From NCBI GenBank assembly GCA_024196135.1, contig JAMQCK010001039.1, positions 1 to 12,787 of the forward strand: DNA of 12,787 nucleotides, written 5' to 3'. This DNA is from Pleurotus ostreatus/Saccharomyces cerevisiae fusant (lineage: Eukaryota; Opisthokonta). Each line of letters opens with the position of its first letter. Within the stretch, counting starts at the first letter, position 1. Below, one piece after another: positions 1-8,612 of this stretch. The notes beneath the pieces are model-generated. The model did no database searches, was not told where the DNA came from, and saw only the letters and a list, made by a program, of their open reading frames with translations. The position numbers and the translations under genes were made by a program.

Positions 1-152
1 ATCGTGATCGCCGCGTCGTGGTCGGTGCAGCCGCTGGACGTGCACTCCTGCCAGGAGAGCGACGGGTGCGTCTCAGCGGTCAGGTTGCCGACCTGCTGAG
101 CACGCGCCATCGCGGCGAGGGTGAGGGAGACGAGAGCCGCTGCGGGGAACAT
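1..152 (-). CDS. GH7 cellobiohydrolase (cellulase), 5' end only
   Basis: This is the start of a secreted glycoside hydrolase family 7 enzyme, the family that cleaves crystalline cellulose processively from chain ends. The ATG is at 152-150 and 50 complete codons lie in the window; the gene runs off the left edge. Residues 1-18 form a signal peptide (MFPAAALVSLTLAAMARA), with likely cleavage before QQVGN. The mature start QQVGNLTAETHPSLSW followed by QECTSSGC is the typical GH7 N-terminus (Q-x-G-x-x-x-x-E-T-H-P-x-L, then the first disulfide cysteines). A TATA box lies 71-78 bases upstream. The catalytic EXDXXE region and any linker or CBM1 are outside the window, so cellobiohydrolase versus endoglucanase cannot be settled here, although the N-terminus resembles basidiomycete cellobiohydrolases. 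It is transcribed away from VMA16. Confidence 0.88.
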   Translation of the reverse strand, partial: MFPAAALVSLTLAAMARAQQVGNLTAETHPSLSWQECTSSGCTDHDAAIT

Positions 153-222
153 TGCCGAAGTCGGGTGTTGGTCCGGTGAAGAGTGTGTTGGGAGGATGAG
201 AACTGAGGGACGGATCGGCAGG

Positions 223-230
223 CTTATATA
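223..230 (-). promoter_or_regulatory. TATA box of the GH7 gene
   Basis: TATATAAG reads 5'-3' on the minus strand at 230-223, 71-78 bases upstream of the GH7 ATG. That is a normal distance for a strongly expressed fungal gene. Confidence 0.6.
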
Positions 231-267
231 CGTGAACCTGCGGATAATCCTTGGAGGGAGACACGAC

Positions 268-278
268 CTGGGGCGGGG
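268..278 (+). promoter_or_regulatory. Overlapping Cre1/CreA-type (SYGGRG) sites
   Basis: CTGGGG (268-273) and GCGGGG (273-278) both fit the SYGGRG consensus of the fungal carbon catabolite repressor Cre1/CreA. They overlap by one base and lie about 40 bases beyond the GH7 TATA box. Paired sites are the arrangement usually linked to strong repression of cellulase genes on glucose. The consensus is short, so chance matches are common in GC-rich DNA; the position is the main support. Confidence 0.35.
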
Positions 279-1237
279 GCAGTCGAGGCGGGTGCACGGG
301 TCATGGCTACAGAGGGTTCGGACTTAGAACCGTGAGTTGTCGAGGGCTCCGCAAGGGCACAACCGGGGAAGTACCGGGAGCACCATGGCAGTCAGCTGGA
401 CAAAAATCAATGCAGACCCTGGAAGACATGACAAGAAAGACAATCTCGCAGAGAAGAGCTTCAACAATTCAATTGCGGAGCAAGCGTCCGTCTGGCGGGA
501 ATTTGTGGCCTCGGGCTGGAGAAGTGCAGGTATGACGGTGCAGACGGGACTGCTTCGGGGAAAGAAACGTTCTGGAGATGCCTGGTCCGCAGTAGAGGTA
601 GAATGCGGCGTAAACAGAGCAGTGCGGTGCCCAGAACAGAGTGTATCACACGTCGTCCACTTGATCGTATGTTCCCGTAAAGTTGATGGCGGATAAACAC
701 CTGGAGAAAAGGATGCTTCCGAAGAGTCGACGAGGATGGTTACTGGAGAGCGATAGCGAGATTAGGACATGGTCAGAACTAGTTCTAGCATGTTGTCCAG
801 AGCTTGCTGTGAGTTGTAGGTCCAATTCGTTGTCGTTCAGCGCGTTCTTGGGCGGCCATCAGGTCTCGTTATTCAGCCCATAATTGCCTATTGACAGTGA
901 AGGCGTCGCTGTACAGACGGCGAACCGTTCTGCTCATTGGCAGAGTCAATTCCTGAGTGTCATGGGGACACGGCCAGGCCCCGTGAGCAAACTTCGGACC
1001 GCGAGCAGAGATCCATACTGTGGTAGGACGTCTCTGGCCGATATAATGCCGTGGAAATTGTATGTGAACTTCTTCAGGGAGCATCTGGCCGACACTTGGT
1101 TCTCCGCAAGGAGAGCTTGGGCACGTGTCCGTGTTGGGCGTTATGCTTGTCACTATGTCACAGACCTACGCACGTGGCATCGCGTGGGCGGCGTTTACCG
1201 CGCGGCGAAGGCAAAGCGTCACTCCCTCCAGACCGCG

Positions 1238-2169
1238 ATGGGCTACTTCACGTATGGCCTCCCCAGCTTTCTCGTCGTCATAATTGCGCTGTATCTATTG
1301 TTTACCGGTACGTAGACCAGTTTGAAAGCGTCTGGAGCGACTGACCGACGCGATTCCAGATTCCGGAGAAGCATTTAACGTTGGACGTTTCCTCGAAGAG
1401 TCCTCACCGTATGCATGGGCGGCGACGGGCATTGGTCTCTGTATCGGCTTGAGTGTGCTGGGAGCAGGATGGTGCGTGCTGTGCGACGTGGTGTGTGGAC
1501 GAGAGACTGACGCGAACGGACTTTGCAGGGGGATCTTCGTCACGGGCGCATCCATCCTCGGAGGAGGTGTACGCGCGCCTAGGATCAGCACCAAGAACCT
1601 CATCAGGTGCGCAGCATGCCCTCTTGGCTCTTATTATACTCAGACTTGCCTCAGCATCATCTTCTGCGAAGTCGTCGCCATCTACGGTGTCATCATCGGC
1701 ATCGTCTACTCTGCAAAGCTGTCTAGCGTGTCAGACGAGGTCCTCTACACGCGCGAGAACTACTTCACTGGTGCGCACATATCACATTTTCTTCACGCCA
1801 TCACCCACTATACCTCGTAGGCTTCGCGCTCTTCTGGGGCGGCTTCACCGTCGGCGCATGCAACCTTCTTTGCGGTGTCTGCGTTGGCATCACGGGCTCG
1901 ACGGCCGCGCTTGCCGATGCCGCGGACCCGAATCTCTTCGTCAAGATCCTCGTCGTTGAGGTCTTCGGCAGTATCCTTGGTCTCTTCGGCCTGATCGGTG
2001 CGTCCTCGAGCTACCTTCTCAAGTAACCCACAAACGCTGACCATGCATTTACACAGTCGGTCTCCTCATGACGGCGCAGGCACCCGAGTTCACCGCGGCC
2101 AGCTCGTCAACTTTGGTGGCGAACGCGACTGTGGCAGCGCGCTACGCGGCAGCGAACCTCGTACACTAG
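1238..2169 (+). CDS. VMA16: V-type H+-ATPase proteolipid subunit c'' (Vma16)
   Basis: This is a subunit of the membrane V0 rotor ring of the vacuolar/endomembrane proton pump; its buried glutamate carries protons. I place six exons: 1238-1307, 1360-1471, 1529-1606, 1655-1770, 1821-1997 and 2057-2169, giving 221 residues (yeast Vma16 is 213). Introns are 48-59 bases with GT..AG ends. Residues 8-23 form the extra first helix typical of c''. Then come [20 protein letters not shown] (38-57), GWGIFVTG-type and [12 protein letters not shown] (76-87). Next is [12 protein letters not shown], with the essential Glu at residue 92 (yeast E108). The last helix has ILVVEVFGS with Glu 172. The match runs through every splice join. 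The start is the first ATG in a good context (GCGATGG) and matches the family's length. About 25 alanine/serine-rich residues follow the usual PEF ending, which is unusual. Converges with the CFEM-like gene at 2354-2729. Confidence 0.93.
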
Positions 2170-2353
2170 TCACGATGTATGCAGTACTCGGGAACAGCAG
2201 CCAGTTCAATACCCAAACTACGCCGGAAAGCGGCATTGTCTGACGTTGGACATTCTTGACATCAATGAAGTATGCGTAGTAGAGCACCATCCAAGTACGT
2301 CTCGTACCCTCCTATCGCTCTAATACGTCAGCTCGCCGACCGTGCGGAAACCT

Positions 2354-2729
2354 TCACCGCAAGCCTACAATCATCGATTCAGCGCCCGAAGGCCTCCTTA
2401 GCCAACAACCGGACACTCACAAGTCTCGGAAGCATCCACGATAGCCCTATCACGATCCAATTCGTTCGTGCACTTGTCAATGATGCAGTTGCCGACCTGG
2501 TAGGGCACCTCGCTGCCGGGTTCGCAGTAACAGGCCTTCTGGTTGGGGTCGCAGGGGGCCTTTATCTCTTTCTGGTCCCAGCAGGGTTTTGCGCATTCTG
2601 GTTGGGATGTTTTGTCAGAATCTCCGTGTCTAGTCTCTTGGGACACGGGGTACCGGGTCTCGCATGGGGCTCCGGTCGCGCGAGCGCGCAGGTGGCAGCG
2701 AAGAGGAGGATGAGGGCGGAGAACTTCAT
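2354..2729 (-). CDS. Small secreted CFEM-like cysteine-rich protein (copy 1)
   Basis: Predicted 87-residue secreted protein from three exons: 2729-2654, 2597-2421 and 2364-2354, with introns of 56 bases each. Residues 1-17 are a signal peptide (MKFSALILLFAATCALA). The mature part has eight cysteines, C27 C31 C41 C48 C50 C63 C68 C85, spaced C-x3-C-x9-C-x6-C-x-C-x12-C-x4-C-x16-C. That follows the fungal CFEM pattern, including C-A-x-x-C. CFEM proteins bind heme or act at the cell surface or as effectors. The Asp expected between cysteines 3 and 4 is present (CDPN) but directly follows Cys 3, so heme binding is uncertain. There is no GPI signal or membrane segment after the domain; the chain ends two residues past Cys 8. 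Reading through intron 2 would give a different tail (ETCECPVVG), but the donor GTGAGT and the match to copy 2 favour splicing. TATAAG is 84-89 bases upstream. Confidence 0.72.
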
Positions 2730-2812
2730 CGTGTGGTGCGGAGGGCTGGACTTGCGGTTGAGACGAGGTGTTTAGGGTGAGGGTCTGGAGAGCGTACGGC
2801 GTCCGTCGCTCG

Positions 2813-2818
2813 CTTATA
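2813..2818 (-). promoter_or_regulatory. TATA box of CFEM-like copy 1
   Basis: TATAAG at 2818-2813 on the minus strand, inside TTATAAGCGA, 84-89 bases before the ATG. The same ten bases occur upstream of copy 2. Confidence 0.5.
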
Positions 2819-2880
2819 ACTGGGCAGGAAACGAGATCATGCCCGCATAAACCGCACGGTAGCGAAGAGTGTCTACACTC

Positions 2881-2976
2881 GGTGGGGTGCGCTCTACAGT
2901 CGTGGGGTGCGCTCTACAGTCGTGGGGTGCGCTCTACAGTCGTGGGGTGCGCTCTACAGTCGTGGGGTGCGCTCGA
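2881..2976 (+). repeat. 20-bp tandem repeat, about 4.7 copies
   Basis: The 20-base unit CGTGGGGTGCGCTCTACAGT is repeated head to tail at 2881, 2901, 2921, 2941 and 2961. The second to fourth copies are identical, the first differs at its first base, and the last breaks off near 2974. A degenerate piece (GTCTACACTC) precedes it. It lies about 60 bases beyond the TATA box of CFEM-like copy 1, so it is a minisatellite in that gene's promoter. The near-identity of the units implies recent expansion. Confidence 0.93.
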
Positions 2977-3563
2977 CGTAAGGCGAGGCGAAGGCTGATG
3001 TAACTCGGGGAGTATGCTTTCCACTCCAAGCGCTAGTGGGTAGCGAAGATCGAGCGAACGCCTGATTAGTGCTGAAAGGGCATCAACGGACGTTCTTTGG
3101 AAGCCTTCCAGCGACCTGAGTCCGAGGCGTTTGTCCTAGCTGTGCGCCTCCCTGGTGGATCGCGGGCCAAAATAGGTTGGGCAACTCGACCAAAAGGTGG
3201 CTGGGGTAGAACGTGCACCAGTGTGGCTCTAGGTCGGTACGGTTACAGATTACTGCGTGAAGCGCTCTTCACACTGATACTACATGCAGACCTGACATCG
3301 GTCCCTAAGCGGATACTAGACAGACAATGACGCTCCGCATCGAAAGACTGGCATTTTAGCGAGTGTCGACTGTGGTCAGGTAGTGGCTCGGTGGCAAAGA
3401 CATCCGCCCAAAAACCTCTGCCGCTCATTGCCATGCACCCGAAAGCACCAGCCAACCGACTATGTGGGGCTTTCTCGCTTACGTCCCGTATCGGTTGGCC
3501 CGTACCGTTGCTTCCCTCTACTGTTTAATCGTTCATTGGGAAACAAGGGGTACCGGGTGTTGA
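2977..3563. other. Intergenic, no gene recognised
   Basis: This lies between the 20-bp repeat and the foldback element. Short open frames (3097-3330 and 3383-3613, plus) have no signal peptide, known domain, or codon pattern like the neighbouring genes. I see no transposase motif. Confidence 0.5.
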
Positions 3564-3642
3564 CAGCAATCGTCAGGCTCGTAGTCACCTATCCGCTCGT
3601 GGAGCGGTCTTGATCTTTGTTTAGTTGGAGCGCGTACAAACA
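3564..3642 (+). repeat. Left inverted arm of the foldback element
   Basis: Begins CAGCAATCGTCAGGCTCG and ends GCGTACAAACA. It is paired with 3821-3899 in opposite orientation at about 86% identity. Confidence 0.85.
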
Positions 3643-3820
3643 GAGCTGATAGCGCGCGACGCGGGCGTGTACGGTAAGCCGTAGGCAACACCATTTCCTG
3701 TTCGTCCTTCCACTGTTGTCGGACGTCGGGGAAAGGTGATTGTGTGGCAATTGGGCCCCTTCCCGGTTGGAAGGAAGGACAGAAGTACAGTGTTCATGCC
3801 TGCCGAGCGTCGACCTCATT

Positions 3821-3899
3821 TGTTTGCATACGCTCCAACTAAACAAAAATCAAGACTGCTCCACAAGCAATGAGGTGACTACGAGCCTGAAGATTGCTG
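3821..3899 (-). repeat. Right inverted arm of the foldback element
   Basis: Read on the minus strand it begins CAGCAATCTTCAGGCTCG and ends GTATGCAAACA. Relative to the left arm, several positions read T or A where the left reads C or G. That is compatible with cytosine deamination after insertion. Confidence 0.85.
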
Positions 3900-4440
3900 G
3901 AACATGTGTGACGTGACGGCACCTGACCTCACACCATCGGTGCCGACCCGGAACTCAGCGAACTTGAAGTTGAACTTGGAGTTCGATTCGGACTCAAACA
4001 TGTTTTAGAGACAGAATCGCTGCGGCTTTCTATCGCGAATGCAATGAGATACATCCTGGACCTCAAGAATCGACTTCAGTCCCCCAACTATTGACGCTAT
4101 CACCCACCGAAGGCTGGTTTCTCCGGGCTAGCAAGCGAATTTTGGTCGGCGCAGGCGCGTGTGCCACGACGACGCCTTGGATGGTTGCTAATGTTTGGAG
4201 AACCATATTCGCTCAACATTTTTCCTGTGACCTATGCACGTATAATGAGTCCTTAACTCCACTGATCAAGCCTTTGTTACGCGCTACAGCCCCCGCTGCC
4301 AGTGCCCACCGTTGCATTTCTCAATTGCAGGTGTCGCCACCGAAGCTCCTGGAATGATGTTCGCTTCCGCCATCTAACCCATGCGCATCACCGAGTACCG
4401 ACGCTCTTTGAATTGGGATGGATGCAATTTCGTTTCCCGC
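3900..4440. other. Upstream region of CFEM-like copy 2, no gene recognised
   Basis: About 540 bases between the foldback element and the TATA box of copy 2. Short open frames such as 4091-4357 show no recognisable protein. It probably serves as the distal promoter of copy 2. Confidence 0.5.
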
Positions 4441-4445
4441 ACACT

Positions 4446-4451
4446 TATAAG
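4446..4451 (+). promoter_or_regulatory. TATA box of CFEM-like copy 2
   Basis: TATAAG at 4446-4451, within CTTATAAGCGA, about 95-100 bases before the ATG at 4546. It is followed by a CT-rich stretch (about 4470-4495) typical of fungal transcription start regions. Confidence 0.55.
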
Positions 4452-4545
4452 CGATCCACAAGGCTGCATACTACTCTCCAGTCCTTCCCCTCGAAGCCAC
4501 AGCCCATCGAGCAGAACCCCCCTACAGCAACAGAGTTCATACACA

Positions 4546-4920
4546 ATGAAATCATTCCTGCTCGTCATCCTCTTCACCGTCAGCGGCGTGCTCAGCGCTA
4601 CAAGGCCCGGTAAGCGTATCGTCATCTCATATACTGATATGTGCGATGAAGTACTGACTCGCCATTGACAGACTGCGCCAAGCCCTGCTACGAGAAGGAC
4701 AGGCTCGAGCTGCCCTGCGATCCAAATGAGAAGACATGCTTCTGTGATTTCGAGGACAACGACGTCGCGAAGAAAGTCACAGCCTGCATCGCGGCGCGCT
4801 GCGGGGGTGAGATCGGCAGTGCTCCCCAGGGAGCGGAAGGGCTTGTGGAGGAATGTGAGTCTGCTGGTTACCGGTTACCTTTGAGGCATCGTCGATGACT
4901 AGATGACCCCAGGTATTTGA
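4546..4920 (+). CDS. Small secreted CFEM-like cysteine-rich protein (copy 2)
   Basis: Predicted 84-residue secreted protein from three exons: 4546-4609, 4672-4854 and 4913-4920, with introns of 62 and 58 bases. Residues 1-18 are a signal peptide (MKSFLLVILFTVSGVLSA). The eight mature cysteines are C23 C27 C37 C44 C46 C60 C65 C83, in the CFEM-like order with spacings 3, 9, 6, 1, 13, 4 and 17. It shares CAKPC, PCDPN and the C-x-C step with copy 1. Both introns fall at the same codon positions and phases as in copy 1: after the codon before Cys 1, and inside the codon of Cys 8. The chain ends one residue after Cys 8, without a GPI signal or membrane helix, so a soluble extracellular protein is expected. 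The substrate or partner is unknown; heme/iron capture or an effector role is suggested only by family. It is followed by about 600 bases and then the end of the P450. Confidence 0.73.
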
Positions 4921-5525
4921 GGAAGGTCCTCCGTAATTCACGGGTTGTCTGATTGGGTTGTGGCGTAGTGAGCGAGCGGCGTACTCAAGAGGGAATCTGA
5001 GTAGTAAATGGCATTGTCAATGTCTCATCTACACGGCTGGAACTCGATGTTACCTCGCCTTTCATATCAGCCTCGGATTTGGCCTTACTCCACTAAGTCA
5101 GGTCGCCGCCGTCCACATCTCGGGTCCATCGTGAGCTCTGTATCAACCAGGATGAAGTAAGGAATACGACATACTGAATAGTCCGTGAGCTGCGATGATC
5201 TCAGCCGGCAATAAGATCAGCTTATTCTGAAGATCGTCAACGCTGCCGGCCGTCTTTTTGGTCCATGGCGTCGGCAATTGCCGACCAATGTTCGACTCAG
5301 CGGCGGGGACTTTTACCATATACACCAAAATGCCTCTCCCTCTCCTCCCAAACACAACAGCGGCAACAGCAGTCAGATTTCGAGCTTGGAATCTGAGATC
5401 ATATCGCATTCGTTCAGAATAGTCAGACCGAAGACGCTTCGTCCGTCAACGTGCAGAGTAGCTGTATGACTATCGACAACCTACGGACCAAGTAAAACAA
5501 CTCGATGTGACAGTAAAATGCATAC
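4921..5525. other. Convergent intergenic region
   Basis: About 600 bases between the end of CFEM-like copy 2 (plus) and the end of the P450 (minus). No protein, RNA gene or repeat was recognised. It should contain both 3' untranslated regions; no clear AATAAA was identified. Confidence 0.5.
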
Positions 5526-7737
5526 TCAGTTGGCCCGCACGCTCGCCAGCCACTCTCTGTCATTCTCATCCAAGTTGTACTCATATGAAGCCAGCGTCTC
5601 GGTCGCATCCACCTTGAAGGTGTTCTTGATCTTTTCCGCCCGTGCGGGGCTGCGGCAGCGAATGTCGCACTTGTAGCGCGGCGGACCAGCAGCGATGCCC
5701 TGGATAGAAATTCACAGTGAGCAGTGTGCCATCAGTAGAGATGCAAACACTCACGCCATGGTGCGCGTGCACGTCGAGCGGAATTTCCTTGCCCGTGGCA
5801 GGGTCGACGGCTGGACGGAACTCAAACGCCCAGAGTAGCTTCATGGTCGCCAGGATGGCGGTCGTCGGAGCGAGATGCATGCCAGGGCAGATGCGCTATG
5901 AGAATAGCGAGACAGCGTCAACCGTAGAAGCCAAAGAAGTACGCACACGACCGGTCCCGAAGACGAAGGAGGCTTTGAAGTCGCTGTCATCGACGCCTGG
6001 TTTCGTGCCGTGTTCGGTGAGGACATAACGATCTGGGTTGAATGTCTCTGAATCTTCGAAGAGCTCTTGAGAAAGATCAGTACACGATCTCACGGCGCAA
6101 GACAGGCATACTCACCTGGGTCGTGATAGATCGCGTCTACATAAGGGGGTGAGCACAATCGTGACGTGGTATATGCAAGCTCGGCACGCACAAAGATTGC
6201 CAAATATCGTCGCTCCCTCAGGGATCAGGTAGCCCTTATACTGTCAAGCGCCAGTCAGACAGCAGCGTACACAGTTTGAGCGATGCACATACGTGCACAT
6301 CCCGTATCGCGCGATGAGGCAAGCTCATAGGCACGAGCGTCTTCAAGCGATGCGTCTCCTGCACAATGGCGCGCACGTACCGCAGTTTCTCGCCATCCTC
6401 GTACACAGGGAGGCGTCCCTGCCCGACAACGGAGTCTAGCTCGGCTTGCGCCTTCTTCTGTACCTCCGGATGCGTCGCCAGAAGGATGACAAGCGCCTGC
6501 AGAAACAGAGCGCTCGTCTCTGACCCAGCCTCGTACATCGAGCCTGCGAGGAGGCTTGCGATGATCAGAGACAGCCCTGTACGCGAGACACCAACGAGGC
6601 TAGCTCACCTCATCTGCTCCCTGCCTAGTCCATGATTGGCCTTGTCCCGAATCACATTTGCCATGAAGTATTCCCCATCGTTCGCGTCCACGCGCTGCTG
6701 ACATTCATCGAAGAATTGAAGGTACAGCGCCCTTTGCATCTTGCGTATCTTCTTCGCCTGCTGCATCCACGGGGCCAAGAATTCCGGGATCCACAGCAGG
6801 AAGGGGAAGGCATCGACGGGCGGTGTCGCGCCGGGGCCGAGGAAGTGGTCCCAGAGCGTCGTGATCTCGGTTATTGCGACGGCGCTGGGGGTCTCGAGCC
6901 GGGGAACGCGCTTGCCGAAGATGATGGCGGTGACGATGGAGTTGCTGAAGCGCTGGATGTGGTCGAAGAATTTCTAGAAATTATTGGCGGTGAGCGGTAA
7001 GTGATGGACTTGGGACGGCCGAGGTGAATGGAGCGTACATCGGGCGTGTTCAAGAGATCAAAGACGAGTTGGGTAGACTCTGCTTCTTAAAGAGGCAGGT
7101 AGTGTTTGACAACCGTGGACGCCAAGAGTGTTTGGGCGACCTTGCGAAGTCCGCGCCATCGGTCGGCTAAAGGGATGGCGAACAGGTCAGAATAGTTACA
7201 AGGGGTCGTACGAGAGGTCACTCACAGTACCGACAGAGAAAGAGATTCCATCCATCAGTTACCGTCTACAACAATGTTAGATATAATATGGTGGTCATTG
7301 GAGATGTCAAAGCTCACGTCAGCGATAGGGTGTGGAGGTCGATCCGATGTGTACGCGCTCTGCTTGTCGAGAACATCCCGAAGAGCGGCAGGACTAGACA
7401 GTACGACGATCGTGCTGGGCCCTACTTTGATCTGAATAGACAGAGAAACGATATTAGAGTCGGGGACGCCACTGAAATTGAATCGCTGCGCACCGAGTAG
7501 ATTTCCCCAAATTCCCTCGCCCATTTTGTAAACCTGAAATGGGTGAGAAACGTACCCAGGCTTCTTTGAAGTGGTTTACCGTTGAAAGACGTCCTTTGTT
7601 GGAACTTGAAGGATGTTCCCGAGTACGGGGCTTGTGGGAGGGCCAGGAGGCAGACCGCGTTCACGAGAGCCAGTGCGAAGGGCTTTATAGAGCACCACAG
7701 AGACCAAGGTTGCGAGAGCGAGTGTGGAAGCAGACAT
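5526..7737 (-). pseudogene. Cytochrome P450 monooxygenase, interrupted by one in-frame stop
   Basis: Twelve exons on minus: 7737-7580, 7533-7494, 7431-7318, 7265-7226, 7166-7039, 6973-6609, 6554-6293, 6240-6192, 6136-6116, 6065-5947, 5895-5755 and 5699-5526. They join in frame to 537 codons including the final stop, a full microsomal P450 length. A membrane anchor (residues 5-20) leads to the proline hinge GLPPGPP (28-34). Later come the oxygen-binding AGSETS (291-296), ExxR as ETHR (348-351), PDRY (403-406) and the heme loop FGTGRRICPG, with Cys 435 as iron ligand. Codon 144 is TAA (7089-7087), where the family has LPLQEAES-type sequence. The frame continues correctly on both sides. All splice sites look usable, so this is either a very recent pseudogene, a sequence error or a segregating null. 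The subfamily and substrate cannot be told; basidiomycetes carry many such P450s. ATG 7737 is the first ATG in frame. Confidence 0.85.
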
Positions 7738-8612
7738 TGCGACGAGGAAAATGCCCGACGTGTCAGTCAGGCGAAAGGAAGCAAGTCGACTGCTTGCCTC
7801 TATGTCGTGGAGGATGGCCACGCTTAAGTAGCCGTCGCGCAGATCACGTTAGCCAGCGGGCCAGCGCCGAGTATACCGAAGCTCTGAGCTCTCGGAGGCG
7901 TCGTGAGACCAGAAGTGCCCCAGATTCAAAGAAGGTAGCACATCCATTGAGCTCGGATACGACGGCCAGGAGGAAAGTATGGGCGCTGGCCAGGTTTCAA
8001 TGGTGCACCCACCGCCGCTCCTAAGATCGCCCTGGAGGATAAGTATCGATGAATGGCCGAGTCTATTTTCGTAGAAGTCATAGGTCCGACAGTGACCTTT
8101 TAGACGCACAAGATCGTCAACTACCGCTTTGCCGGTTTACCGGAAACTGGAGTTGTCCAAACATTGGCACTTGCCAGCGCCCAGCGCTCAATGAGGACCT
8201 TGCGTAGAAAGGGCGAGGGGTGGTCAGTGCGAACGTCACGAGAAGATACTACAGCATATCATCGCTCAAAAATCGTCTGATGAAACCGACGAAGACACCC
8301 CAACCTCGTGCGCCAACGGTGGGAGTTTGGAAAGGAGCTTTTATGGTCGGCGAAAGCCGAGCCGCTTCAGCTGTCACGCAGTCACATATTGTTCGTCTTG
8401 CGGCATCCCTATAGCTGGCAAGATAGATCATAATTTAGCTCACTATACAGCGAGACATAGAATAATAAGTGATGTGATGTCGAGACTGAGGAAACTAGAT
8501 ATCAATGAGCGTGTCGATGTATTACAATTGAGGGAAGAGTGAATGAGAGTGTTAGTACGCATGCGATCAACGTGTCAATCAAACGGAGAGGACAAGAAAT
8601 CGAGAAATCTGT
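7738..8612. other. Intergenic region upstream of the P450
   Basis: About 875 bases between the P450 start and the methyltransferase stop, both on minus. It should hold the P450 promoter and the methyltransferase 3' UTR. Several short open frames occur on both strands (for example 7849-8109 and 8249-8431 on minus), but none resembles a known protein. No RNA gene or repeat was seen. Confidence 0.5.

Larger units (their letters stand above)
153..1237. other. Divergent intergenic region, GH7 / VMA16
   Basis: About 1.1 kb separates the GH7 start (minus) from the VMA16 start (plus). The GH7 TATA box and Cre1-type sites sit at its left end. Another SYGGRG match (CTGGAG) occurs at 516-521. Open frames here, such as 337-696 on plus, show no recognisable protein pattern and no signal peptide or domain. 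I see no clear TATA box for VMA16, as is common for housekeeping genes. Confidence 0.6.
3564..3899. mobile_element. Foldback / MITE-like element with 79-bp inverted arms
   Basis: Bases 3564-3642 and the reverse complement of 3821-3899 match at about 68 of 79 positions. Shared blocks include TCAGGCTCGTAGTCACCT and TTTGTTTAGTTGGAGCG. Most differences between the arms are transitions. The 178-base centre shows only weak further symmetry and no coding capacity. The size, long terminal inverted repeats and lack of a gene fit a non-autonomous DNA transposon. I could not find a convincing target-site duplication: the flanks are GTTGA on the left and GAACA on the right. It could instead be an older foldback element. 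The outer ends may extend a few bases further. Confidence 0.7.

Noticed and set aside
337..696. 119-codon plus-strand frame upstream of GH7
   Set aside because: No domain, signal peptide or family pattern; it lies in a promoter region, and frames of this length occur by chance in GC-rich DNA.
884..1237. Open frame continuing upstream of the VMA16 ATG (plus)
   Set aside because: It is in frame with exon 1 but has no match to Vma16, its first codon is not ATG, and the family's N-terminus starts at 1238.
2881..2976. CRISPR array
   Set aside because: The units abut directly with no spacers and the context is eukaryotic with introns; it is a minisatellite.
2647..3558. 12-mer GGGGTACCGGGT found at 2647 and 3547
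   Set aside because: The flanking bases do not match; the first copy is part of a CFEM-like exon/intron border, so shared ancestry is not supported.
3555..3908. Target-site duplication around the foldback element
   Set aside because: No convincing direct repeat flanks the arms at the ends I can define; calling one would be forced.
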